51,323 nt of DNA, taken from a virus. The position numbers and the translations under genes were made by a program. This document shows positions 39,451-46,287 of the stretch, piece by piece; the first letter of the stretch is position 1; each line of letters opens with the position of its first letter. Location: positions 1-51,323 of the IMG/VR virus record IMGVR_UViG_3300044834_000101, one strand, 5' to 3'. A model generated the notes under the pieces. It saw only the letters and a list, made by a program, of their open reading frames with translations. It made no database searches and was not told the origin of the DNA.

Positions 39451-39612
39451 TCACCACCTCCTTCGTGCCTTGACGAACAACCGCAGCAGCTTGATCGGGC
39501 CGCTCGCCGTGACGTGCGTCGACCGTTCGCCTTGGCGGCCAGCCGCGAACAGCTCCCAGATCCAGGTGCCGTCGTCCGTGCGCGAGCAGCTGAGCGCCCA
39601 GTTCGGCATCAT
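39451..39612 (-). CDS. Hypothetical protein, 53 aa
   Basis: It starts MMPNWALSCSRTDDGTWIWE, with ATGA coupling to the upstream gene. Beta-rich, ending LLRLFVKARRRW. Unknown function. Confidence 0.5.
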   Translation of the reverse strand: MMPNWALSCSRTDDGTWIWELFAAGRQGERSTHVTASGPIKLLRLFVKARRRW

Positions 39613-39977
39613 GCGACCGTCGCCCCCGACGCCGGCGTCCACACGTCCCTGGGCGGCACTTCGACGCCCATGCCTTCCATCCGTTCGCGGCGGTCGGCGT
39701 CGGCGGCCTCTTCGGCGATCTGGCGGCGCAGGCTGCGCGGCAGCTTCGCCAGCGACTTCGGCGCCGGGGAGGGGACGTACGCCTGCAGGACGGGGTTCCA
39801 GATCCGCATCACTTCGACGCGGCCTCGGAACACTCGGACCATGTAGGCGCCATAGCGGAAGAACCGGGCGCCGTCGTGTGCCGCGACGACACCGCCGACG
39901 GGGTGGCGGCCGCGGCGTTCGTTGCGCGCCGCGCGCTTGCGGCGATCGGCGGCGCTGAGTTTCTGGTGGCGTCTCAT
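39609..39977 (-). CDS. Hypothetical basic protein, 122 aa
   Basis: It starts MRRHQKLSAADRRKRAARNE (ATG overlapping the mini-ORF stop). A strongly basic N-terminus is followed by FFRYGAYMVRVFRGRVEVMR. It may bind nucleic acid or a phosphoglycan. Not recognised. Confidence 0.5.
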   Translation of the reverse strand: MRRHQKLSAADRRKRAARNERRGRHPVGGVVAAHDGARFFRYGAYMVRVFRGRVEVMRIWNPVLQAYVPSPAPKSLAKLPRSLRRQIAEEAADADRRERMEGMGVEVPPRDVWTPASGATVA

Positions 39978-40033
39978 CGGAACCCTGCGGGGGAGCCCTT
40001 CGAGTCGCGGGCGTCGCGGATCTGGTCGGTCAC
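39974..40033 (-). CDS. Possible 19-aa mini-protein
   Basis: A 60-nt ORF (GTG start; MTDQIRDARDSKGSPAGFR) joined by 4-nt overlaps to the genes on both sides, the same coupling as the surrounding genes. It may be translated, or only keep ribosomes moving. Confidence 0.35.
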   Translation of the reverse strand: MTDQIRDARDSKGSPAGFR

Positions 40034-40350
40034 TCGGACTCCTCCGGGATGCGGGTGACCTGCCACGCCTCGGTCGTGCCGGGCGGGCTGTAGAACGGCC
40101 TCATCGCCTTGGTGATCTTGTTGCCAGCCAGGTAGCCAGCGAGGCGGAACGACGCGGCCTTCCCGACCTTCTTCACGACGACCTCGATTCCGCCGGCGCG
40201 GACGGCCTGGCCGAGCTTCAGCTTCGACCGATGCTTGCCACGCAGGTCGTCGCGTGCCTTGTCGGCCGCCTTCTTTTCCTCGCGCGCCTTCTCGCAACGG
40301 TCCTCGGCCTCGGCCAGCTCGAGGGCCTGCTTGGCGGTCAGCCGGCTCAC
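40030..40350 (-). CDS. Hypothetical coiled-coil protein, 106 aa
   Basis: GTG start (MSRLTAKQALELAEAEDRCE). Residues 1-45 form a coiled coil (AREEKKAADKARDDLRGKHR), then a beta-rich part ending WQVTRIPEESE. This arrangement resembles small phage proteins of unknown role. Confidence 0.5.
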   Translation of the reverse strand: MSRLTAKQALELAEAEDRCEKAREEKKAADKARDDLRGKHRSKLKLGQAVRAGGIEVVVKKVGKAASFRLAGYLAGNKITKAMRPFYSPPGTTEAWQVTRIPEESE

Positions 40351-40709
40351 AGGCTTCCCCCCGATCGGCCCGACGGCGTACGCCGCCTCGTCGCCGCTTG
40401 CGCGATGGCCTTGAGCTTCGTGTCGACGTTCGTGTCGACGATCCGTATGACGACCTGCAGATCAGGGGACGAAAACCCCTCGCTGGGCGCCCGGACGTGG
40501 TCGAGCACCCCCGCGGACAGCTGCTCGGCTGTGCGGGCGCCCCGGCGTTCGTAGCGGCGCTGCAGCCGCTCCATCCGGTCGGTGCGAAGGTCGTGGCGGG
40601 CGAGCCTCGCCGCGTCGCGCCGCGGAACGCCGTACAGCCGCCAGGCGCGGTAGTAGGTGCGGAACGAGCCGATCCGCGCGACCTGGCGCGCCGGCGAGGT
40701 CGCCATCAC
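40347..40709 (-). CDS. Hypothetical basic protein, 120 aa
   Basis: Starts at GTG 40707-40709 or the ATG directly after it (MATSPARQVARIGSFRTYYR). Helical, rich in Arg and Tyr (RMERLQRRYERRGARTAEQL). The GTGA overlap with the glycosyltransferase gene indicates co-translation. Function unknown. Confidence 0.5.
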   Translation of the reverse strand: MMATSPARQVARIGSFRTYYRAWRLYGVPRRDAARLARHDLRTDRMERLQRRYERRGARTAEQLSAGVLDHVRAPSEGFSSPDLQVVIRIVDTNVDTKLKAIAQAATRRRTPSGRSGGSL

Positions 40710-42115
40710 GCAGCCTCCTTCATTTCAGTCAGGTGCTCGAGCAGGAACGCGCACCGCGGCAGCACGTCGCCGACCGCAACCGGGTCGGCGACCATGTCCT
40801 CCGGCTTCGTCCCGCCCGTCACGTAGTGCGACGAGTAGCCATCCGGGTCGAGCAGCGGGTCGAGCCGCGAGGCGAGTTCGACGCGTAGCTGCACCACCCG
40901 CGGATGGTCCTGCGCGTAATGAGGGACGTTGCTCAAAACGGCGGCAGCCTTCAGCTGCTCGTCGTGGGCGATCAGCCCGTCGGCGAGCTTCACCACCAGC
41001 TCAGCCGTTTCTTCGCGCTTGAGGTCGCCGCGCCACAGCCTGTATGGCGCCGCGAGCATCGCGTGGCCAGGCACCATCCGGAACACCTCGTCCGCCAGCT
41101 GGCACGCCGCGCGCAGGTCGCCCATCTGCGCGAGCGCGCCGGCGAGAATGACCCGCGGCTTCACGACGTAGTCCGTCGGGTCGATGATCAGGATCGTGTC
41201 CGGCACGCCGCGACGGATCACGTCGCGCGCCCACTCGGCCGCCTTCTGCGGCTCGTTCAGCTCGTAGTGGCACTCCGCCAACGTCAGGTAGCTGTCCGGC
41301 CACGACGGCAGCAGCCGCACCGCCTCGAGGGCGGTGTCGATCGCCTGGTCGGTGCGGCCGACCTCCCGCAACGCGAGCGCGTAGCGGCGGTGGACCTGGG
41401 CGCGCTCCTCATCCCAGCCCGTCTTCAGCTTGAGGTAGCGGCGAAACCACCGCAGCGCATGCTTGGCACGGCCACGCGCCAGCTCCTCGAACCCGAGGTA
41501 GCCGAGCACCCGGGCGTTCTCGGCCTCTTCGACGATCCACTTCCGCAGGATGCGGAGGTTGCGCTGCCCGTCGCCGCCGGGCTGCTTGCGGTGGACCCAC
41601 TCGACAGCGGCCGGGTCGATCATCGAGATGGGCCCGTCGATCAGCTGCGCTTCGTGGACGCGACCCACCCAGCGGCCATGGCCGGCACGCACGAGCCGTT
41701 CGCGACGGAGGCGGCAGATGCAGTTGCCGTGAGGGTCCTGGGCGTAGTCGTAGTCGGCGACCCACGCCACCAGCTCCGGCGGTGACTGCTCGGCGAGACG
41801 GCGCAGCTGGTGGGCGCCACGGATCTCGTCGTCGCAGTCCGCCCAGCAGTACCAGTCGCAGCCGGCTAGCAGGGCGTCGGCGAAGTTGCGGGCGGCGGCG
41901 AAGTCGTCGATCCAGTCGAACCGCTGCACCGTGTACGAGCCGAGGCGGCCGGCGCGGACCTGGGCCTGCGCCCACGTCTCGAAAACCTTGACGGTGTCGT
42001 CGCTGGAGCCGGTGTCGGCGAGCGCGACACGGTCGAACGCGCCTTCGACGGTGGCGAGCAGCCGCGGCAGCGTTTCCGCCTCGTCCTTCGCGATCAGCGC
42101 CAGCCCGACCCTCAC
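40706..42115 (-). CDS. Family-2 glycosyltransferase with TPR-like C-terminal half
   Basis: A 469-aa protein, GTG start (MRVGLALIAKDEAETLPRLL). GT-A motifs: IAKDEAETL, VALADTGSSDDTVKV, WCWADCDDE-like metal-binding acidic cluster (WYCWADCDDEI), and YVHRKQ-like motif (EWVHRKQPGG). From about residue 195 helical repeats (VLGYLGFEELARGRAKHALR, RYALALREVGRTDQAIDTAL) form a TPR-like region, as in SunS-type and many phage GT2 proteins. The last about 60 residues match the N-terminal segment of the 280-aa methyltransferase. Confidence 0.9.
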   Translation of the reverse strand: MRVGLALIAKDEAETLPRLLATVEGAFDRVALADTGSSDDTVKVFETWAQAQVRAGRLGSYTVQRFDWIDDFAAARNFADALLAGCDWYCWADCDDEIRGAHQLRRLAEQSPPELVAWVADYDYAQDPHGNCICRLRRERLVRAGHGRWVGRVHEAQLIDGPISMIDPAAVEWVHRKQPGGDGQRNLRILRKWIVEEAENARVLGYLGFEELARGRAKHALRWFRRYLKLKTGWDEERAQVHRRYALALREVGRTDQAIDTALEAVRLLPSWPDSYLTLAECHYELNEPQKAAEWARDVIRRGVPDTILIIDPTDYVVKPRVILAGALAQMGDLRAACQLADEVFRMVPGHAMLAAPYRLWRGDLKREETAELVVKLADGLIAHDEQLKAAAVLSNVPHYAQDHPRVVQLRVELASRLDPLLDPDGYSSHYVTGGTKPEDMVADPVAVGDVLPRCAFLLEHLTEMKEAA

Positions 42116-42336
42116 TCGAGATCGCCACCGGACACCATCACGGCGACCAGCGCCGCCCGGGCGGCCATCGCACCGATCGCTTCGGCGTGACGCACCCCCG
42201 CGGCGACCATCGCGACGTAGTACGAGGCGAGCGCCTCGTCCACCTCAGCCGTGGCGGCAACCACCTCCGGGTCCGACAGGGCGGCGGCGGCCTGGTCGAG
42301 GCGAGCGAGCAGCGCGGGGTCGGCGTGCGCGCTCAC
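42112..42336 (-). CDS. Hypothetical helical protein, 74 aa
   Basis: The GTG start (MSAHADPALLARLDQAAAAL) overlaps the XRE stop; the end overlaps the glycosyltransferase start. All-helical, Ala-rich. Unknown function. Confidence 0.5.
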   Translation of the reverse strand: MSAHADPALLARLDQAAAALSDPEVVAATAEVDEALASYYVAMVAAGVRHAEAIGAMAARAALVAVMVSGGDLE

Positions 42337-42530
42337 CACACATCCTCCGGGGCGGACTGCAGCGCCGCGGCGATCCGCTCCTGCGTCTCGATGGGCGGCT
42401 TGTAGCCCGACTCGCACATCGACACCAGCGAAACCGAGCATCCCGCGGCCGTCGCCACGTCCTGCTGGCGCAGCTTCAGCGCCTTGCGGCGCTGGCGCAG
42501 CGGGCTGTCGCGCTCCTGGGTAGCACCCAT
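42333..42530 (-). CDS. XRE-family regulator heading the modification cassette, 65 aa
   Basis: It starts MGATQERDSPLRQRRKALKL; residues about 13-60 are a canonical XRE HTH (LRQQDVATAAGCSVSLVSMC ... ESGYKP). First gene of the 7.4-kb cassette, 7 nt after a GATAGTC element, with a perfect palindrome (TTCTGAAA/TTTCAGAA) just upstream. It may autoregulate the cassette. Confidence 0.85.
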   Translation of the reverse strand: MGATQERDSPLRQRRKALKLRQQDVATAAGCSVSLVSMCESGYKPPIETQERIAAALQSAPEDVW

Positions 42531-42537
42531 CGGGCGG

Positions 42538-42544
42538 GACTATC
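42538..42544 (-). promoter_or_regulatory. GATAGTC late-start element (modification cassette)
   Basis: It ends 7 nt before the XRE gene ATG and lies downstream of a strong terminator, so it must provide, or lie close to, a new transcription start. Confidence 0.7.
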
Positions 42545-42553
42545 GGACGCCGC

Positions 42554-42569
42554 TTCTGAAATTTCAGAA
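42554..42569. promoter_or_regulatory. 16-bp perfect palindrome (operator-like)
   Basis: TTCTGAAATTTCAGAA. The half-site TTCTGAAA recurs twice beside the chaperone promoter (32209, 32228), and a 7-base match lies between the divergent tail genes (23525-23531). Likely a protein-binding site; the adjacent XRE protein is a candidate. Confidence 0.6.
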
Positions 42570-42685
42570 CTCTGCGCCCGCTGGTATCCCGCGGGTATAC
42601 CGGCGCCGGCCGCAAACGGCTCTAGCAAGCGGCGCGGGCGTCGCCGCCGTATACCGGCGGAATCCCGGCGGGATCCCGTAAAGGA

Positions 42686-42715
42686 CACCGGGCCGGCGCG
42701 AACGCCGGCCCGGTG
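42686..42715 (-). terminator. Strong terminator with a UUCG tetraloop
   Basis: CACCGGGCCGGCG and CGCCGGCCCGGTG form a perfect 13-bp stem; the minus-strand loop is TTCG, followed by TCCTTTAC. It closes the capsid/SAP-like gene transcript. Confidence 0.8.
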
Positions 42716-42791
42716 CCGAGGGGGAGGGACGGACGCCCTATTGAGAGCCCGCCTCATGGGAGAGGTTGGGCGTCCGGGTTCTCGCCCCTGC

Positions 42792-43394
42792 CTAAGACTT
42801 GTCGTGGGCGGACAGCGCGTCGCGCAGGTCCTGCGCCGTGACGTTGCCCTTCGCCCCGGTGCCCTTCACTTCGAGCTTGCGGCCAGCGGCGACCTTTTCC
42901 AGCTCCGGCTTCGTCAGCTCGGAGTAGTCGACCGGCTTCTCGCCGTCGCCACCGTCACCACCGGGGCTCCCGGCATCGCCAGCGGCGGTCTCGGGGTCGG
43001 GGCCGCTGGGTCCATCGGGCGGCGGCGGCGGGCTCGGCGCCTCTTCGGCACCGGCCGTGTCCTCGCCGCCGACAACGGCAGCGAGCTGCGCGGCGTCGGA
43101 CTCTTCGAGCCGCACCGCCAAATCCTTCACCGTGCCGGAGTCGTCGAGGCCGCGCGCCTTCGCGAGGATCTGCAGCTCCGGCTTGCGGAGCTTGCCGTAC
43201 ACGCCGTCGTCCGGCTCCGGGGGCGCCGTGAGTTCGGCGTACTCGTCCTCCGGCACAGCCAGACCGAGGCGCTCGAGCCGGTCCTCGTCGACGATCGCGT
43301 CGTCGGGGATCGGGTCGCCCTCGTGCAGCAGGACGCCTGGGCCGGTCTCGAGCTTGCAGGAGACGGACTTGCCTGGTGCGACGACCAGTCCCAT
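42792..43394 (-). CDS. SAP/LEM-like two-domain protein behind the capsid gene, 200 aa
   Basis: It starts MGLVVAPGKSVSCKLETGPG. Two short helix-extended-loop-helix motifs (KPELQILAKARGLDDSGTVK at about 70-95; TKPELEKVAAGRKLEVKGTG at about 155-190) are joined by a Pro/Gly/Asp-rich linker. Phage proteins of this type next to capsid genes often join head to tail or bind DNA. Stop 76 nt before the terminator. Confidence 0.65.
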   Translation of the reverse strand: MGLVVAPGKSVSCKLETGPGVLLHEGDPIPDDAIVDEDRLERLGLAVPEDEYAELTAPPEPDDGVYGKLRKPELQILAKARGLDDSGTVKDLAVRLEESDAAQLAAVVGGEDTAGAEEAPSPPPPPDGPSGPDPETAAGDAGSPGGDGGDGEKPVDYSELTKPELEKVAAGRKLEVKGTGAKGNVTAQDLRDALSAHDKS

Positions 43395-43396
43395 GG

Positions 43397-44356
43397 TCAG
43401 CTCAGAACGTCGGTGAGCACGAAGCCGGCGTCGGGCGCGACGACCTTTTCGTCAACCCGTTCCAGCTCCCGGATCATCTCGCGGTCCGGGTCGATCTCGC
43501 GCCACCGGGTCACGGTACGCGGCGTCTGCTCGAGGCTGTACGCCACCGTCGGCTGGCCCCACTGGGCGCCGTTGTTGACGTAGAGCAGCCGGACGTCGTC
43601 GCCCCAAATCTCGGTCAGCGACCCGGAGTTGCCTTCCTTGGTGGTGGTCGTCTGCCCCTTGGGGATGATGACCTCCATGCCGTGCAGCACGGCGGGAAGC
43701 AGCCGGTCGCCGAGGCGGATCATCGAGTCGCCGGACCCGCCCTGGATCTCGTAGCTGATGATCTGGCGGATGTCCTCCTGGACAGCCATCGCGTACGCGA
43801 CCTTGTAGGGGATCACGATCACGTTCGGGTCGAGCCCGATCGCGTCGTACACCGCGAGCTTGCCGGTCTTGAGGTTGTCCTCGATGGTGGCGGTCGCCTG
43901 GTCCCAGTTGACCGACGGGGCGGTCGACGCGCCTGCGGCGAGCTGGCCGCCGAGGCCGGACGGGAGCAGCAGCTGCGCGACGCGCACCTCGCGCGACAGG
44001 TTCATCTGCTGCGCGAGGAACTCGGCCTTCGTCTGGCGGAGACGCAGCTCCGACTCGGCCTGCTCGACCTCGAGGTCGGTCAGGCTCGTCTTGAGCTTGT
44101 ACTCCTCGCAGAGGTAGGTGTCGAGCGACCACTCGTAGTCGACCTCGCGCGAGGGTGCGCGGTCCGACCCCTTGTTGTCCGTCTGCTGGGCGAACCAGTA
44201 GTTGCGGTCGAAGATGGGGTACTGCCCGGAAAGCTTCGTGACCTTGATCGACGGCAGCACCCGGTCGGCGATGAACCCTTCGCTCTTGTAGCGGCGGGCG
44301 ACCGTCGACAGGAACGGGTCGATGACCTGGAGGGCGCGTGCGCGGTTAGCAGGCAT
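43397..44356 (-). CDS. Major capsid protein
   Basis: A 319-aa protein starting MPANRARALQVIDPFLSTVA. RYKSEGFIADRVLPSIKVTK, QYPIFDRNYWFAQ and the later WGDDVRLLYVN ... PTVAYSLEQTP fit the HK97-type major capsid proteins of actinobacterial and Mu-like phages. Position between decoration and SAP-like proteins is as expected. GAGGG precedes the ATG, so it is translated from the upstream transcript and not from its own GATAGTC element. Confidence 0.8.
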   Translation of the reverse strand: MPANRARALQVIDPFLSTVARRYKSEGFIADRVLPSIKVTKLSGQYPIFDRNYWFAQQTDNKGSDRAPSREVDYEWSLDTYLCEEYKLKTSLTDLEVEQAESELRLRQTKAEFLAQQMNLSREVRVAQLLLPSGLGGQLAAGASTAPSVNWDQATATIEDNLKTGKLAVYDAIGLDPNVIVIPYKVAYAMAVQEDIRQIISYEIQGGSGDSMIRLGDRLLPAVLHGMEVIIPKGQTTTTKEGNSGSLTEIWGDDVRLLYVNNGAQWGQPTVAYSLEQTPRTVTRWREIDPDREMIRELERVDEKVVAPDAGFVLTDVLS

Positions 44357-44367
44357 AGCTCAGGCCC

Positions 44368-44766
44368 TCAGATCAGGTTGGACAGCTGTCGGGGGCTGAC
44401 GAGGATCGAGAAGCGCTCCCCGACGGCGGCGGCCTCGAGGGCCTTGCCGGTGCGCCAGCGAGTCACGCCGGACGCGCCCGCGACCGGGGCGAGCGCCCCG
44501 TTCGAGGAGGCGACGCCGACATCGGCGCCGGGGCCGAGAGAGGCGCCCGCGATCGCCTTGACGATGTTGTCCTGGGCGTAGACGGTCACGTTGCCGTCGA
44601 TCGCCTGGGCGGTGTCCACGACGCCGTACGGCTCGACGCCGTTGGTTGCGATCGGCGCGACCTTCGCCTCGGCGACGGTGCCGATCAGCGCGACGACGTT
44701 CTGGGGCGCGACCACCGACGCGACGCGGCGGGAGTCGATGAAGCCCTTGTGGTCGACGTAGGCCAT
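44368..44766 (-). CDS. Capsid decoration protein (DUF2190-like), 132 aa
   Basis: It starts MAYVDHKGFIDSRRVASVVA. A small beta-rich repeat pattern (VVALIGTVAEAKVAPIATNG, VTVYAQDNIVKAIAGASLGP, GADVGVASSNG) with Gly/Ala turns matches DUF2190/cement-type proteins, which are encoded between protease/scaffold and major capsid genes. The ATG overlaps the protease stop by 1 nt. Confidence 0.75.
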   Translation of the reverse strand: MAYVDHKGFIDSRRVASVVAPQNVVALIGTVAEAKVAPIATNGVEPYGVVDTAQAIDGNVTVYAQDNIVKAIAGASLGPGADVGVASSNGALAPVAGASGVTRWRTGKALEAAAVGERFSILVSPRQLSNLI

Positions 44767-45323
44767 CAGATCCGCCCGTTCGCCATCGAGACGTAGACGT
44801 CGGCGTAGTCGGCGCCCTCGTGGGCGGCGCAGTAAGCCTCGGCGCGCTCGTGGAGGGCCAGCGAGTCGCGGTCGATCTCGGAGTCGCGTTCGCCCGTGCT
44901 GAAGTCGGAGGTGGCGGCCTTGGCCGCCTGGTGGCCGGACGCGCCTAGCGCGGCGGTCGAAACCAGCGGCGGAAGCTCGTCGAGGGCGGCGAGGCAGCCC
45001 GTCTGGTCGGCGTCGTAGTAGCGCTTGTAGTGCGTCTCCATCGCCGGGGCGGCGCGGCCCTGGCGGATGGCGCGGTCGAACGCGGACGCGAAGGTGAGTT
45101 CCTTCAGCTCCTTGACGGCGATGTCGCCGGCGTCGGCACGGTCCTGCAGCGAGAGCGCCTCGGCGCGCGACATGATCGTGTCGCCCTCCGGGGTCTCTAC
45201 GACGCCGCGGAGCGTCTTCGGCTGAACGGCCTGCTCGGCGGCGGCGACGATCGCGTCGAGGTCGGCGCCTTCGTCCAGCTCGAGCGCCTTGGCGATCCTG
45301 GTGAGTTCGTTCGTCTCGGCCAT
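44766..45323 (-). CDS. Scaffold protein from an internal start (nested in the protease gene)
   Basis: Within the protease frame, the ATG 45321-45323 (MAETNELTRIAKALELDEGA) follows a GATAGTC element by 8 nt. It would yield a 185-aa protein equal to the C-terminal scaffold-like domain. Nested scaffolds are known in lambda (C/Nu3) and in Mu (gpI/gpZ). The same 31 nt occur upstream of another genuine gene, supporting use of this start. Confidence 0.65.
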   Translation of the reverse strand: MAETNELTRIAKALELDEGADLDAIVAAAEQAVQPKTLRGVVETPEGDTIMSRAEALSLQDRADAGDIAVKELKELTFASAFDRAIRQGRAAPAMETHYKRYYDADQTGCLAALDELPPLVSTAALGASGHQAAKAATSDFSTGERDSEIDRDSLALHERAEAYCAAHEGADYADVYVSMANGRI

Positions 45324-46256
45324 GCGAGCGCGACTATCGGACGCCGGATCGAGTTCCTCGGGCTTCTCTTGCGAGGCGGCTGCCCAGCCCTCCGGAAGCA
45401 GGTCTTCGCACTTCAGGTCCTTGGCGCGGGCGACCAGGTGGGCCTTCAGGTCGTCGCCGTCTGTGTAGGCGTCGACGGCGGCCTGCAGCTGGTCCTTGTC
45501 GTCGATCGTGGGGAGGTCTGGCGCCTTCAGGAACGGTTCGGTGACCTGGAGGTCGCCGGGGCGGTTCGCGTTGGCCTGGGCGGCAGCGAGCTGCGCGTCG
45601 GCCAGCTCACGCGTAGCCTGCGCCTGCGCGAGCATCTTCTCGTTGAGGTGCGCCAGCTGGTGGGCGTTGAGCGGCACCTCGTCCGGCGCCAGCAGCGCGG
45701 GGACGGCGTCGTCGTCCTCCGGCGGTTCGTCGTCCACCTCGACGGCGAGCTCGCCCGCCGCGGACGCGTACTGCGTCGACAGCGACAGCGCCGGCCAGGG
45801 GAAGAACGGACGGTTCGTCAGCCCGGCGCCGATCAGTTTCGGCCCGACCTTGGTGCCGGTTTCGTCCTGGCCGGCGAGGTTCCAGGTGGGGCTGATGAAC
45901 AGGTAGCGCTTCTTGCGGATCGCGTCGGCGCCGAGGTCAGTCCACTCGACGTCGGCCTTCAGCTCGTCGCCCTCGACGTGCAGGTCGGTGATCCAGCCCG
46001 CCGCGATCGTGGAGCCGCCCTCTTCGGGCGCGTGGTCGAAGTCGATCGCCACGCGCCCGCGCGCGCGGAAGTTCGCGATGAAGCCCTCCAGGACTTCCTT
46101 CGTGATGTTCCAGCGGCCGAAGCGGGGATGCTTGAACCGCCCGACGCGGAACAGCGTGATCCTCGACTTGGGGTCGTCGCCGCCGTCGGCGGCGGCCGCG
46201 AGCTCGGGAAGATCGGCGAGACAGACGAAGTTGTCGTGAGAGTCCGTGTCGGACAT
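44766..46256 (-). CDS. Mu-like prohead protease-scaffold protein
   Basis: A 496-aa protein. The N-terminal about 200 residues match the Mu gpI-type protease: RFGRWNITKEVLEGFIANFR, VAIDFDHAPEEGG, AAGWITDLHVEGDELKADVE and KRYLFISPTW, with Asp-His in DFDH as probable active-site region. The linker is acidic and Pro/Asp-rich, followed by coiled coil (AHLNEKMLAQAQATRELADA) and a C-terminal helical scaffold part. It cleaves itself and the scaffold during head maturation. A GATAGTC element is 7 nt before the ATG. Confidence 0.85.
   Translation of the reverse strand: MSDTDSHDNFVCLADLPELAAAADGGDDPKSRITLFRVGRFKHPRFGRWNITKEVLEGFIANFRARGRVAIDFDHAPEEGGSTIAAGWITDLHVEGDELKADVEWTDLGADAIRKKRYLFISPTWNLAGQDETGTKVGPKLIGAGLTNRPFFPWPALSLSTQYASAAGELAVEVDDEPPEDDDAVPALLAPDEVPLNAHQLAHLNEKMLAQAQATRELADAQLAAAQANANRPGDLQVTEPFLKAPDLPTIDDKDQLQAAVDAYTDGDDLKAHLVARAKDLKCEDLLPEGWAAASQEKPEELDPASDSRARMAETNELTRIAKALELDEGADLDAIVAAAEQAVQPKTLRGVVETPEGDTIMSRAEALSLQDRADAGDIAVKELKELTFASAFDRAIRQGRAAPAMETHYKRYYDADQTGCLAALDELPPLVSTAALGASGHQAAKAATSDFSTGERDSEIDRDSLALHERAEAYCAAHEGADYADVYVSMANGRI
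45314..45344 (-). repeat. 31-nt exact repeat with 33664-33694 (copy 2)
   Basis: Identical to the start region of the 133-aa head-tail gene, but here inside the protease reading frame, at the internal scaffold start. Confidence 0.85.
45332..45338 (-). promoter_or_regulatory. GATAGTC late-start element inside the protease gene
   Basis: It ends 8 nt before the internal ATG and is itself in coding sequence; no stop codon intervenes. Confidence 0.65.
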
Positions 46257-46263
46257 CCCGCGC

Positions 46264-46270
46264 GACTATC
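46264..46270 (-). promoter_or_regulatory. GATAGTC late-start element (protease)
   Basis: It ends 7 nt before the protease ATG in a 31-nt gap. No Shine-Dalgarno. Confidence 0.65.
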
Positions 46271-46287
46271 GGACGGCACTACGGCTG

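Larger units (their letters stand above)
42531..42791. other. 261-nt structured intergenic region
   Basis: It holds, from right to left: a 9-bp inverted repeat CGGACGCCC/GGGCGTCCG with a 29-nt loop (42730-42776), the UUCG terminator, several near-palindromes around GTATACCGG and CCCGCGGG (42575-42675), the TTCTGAAA palindrome and the GATAGTC element. No ORF of note is visible. A small RNA or several control sites could be present. Confidence 0.5.
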
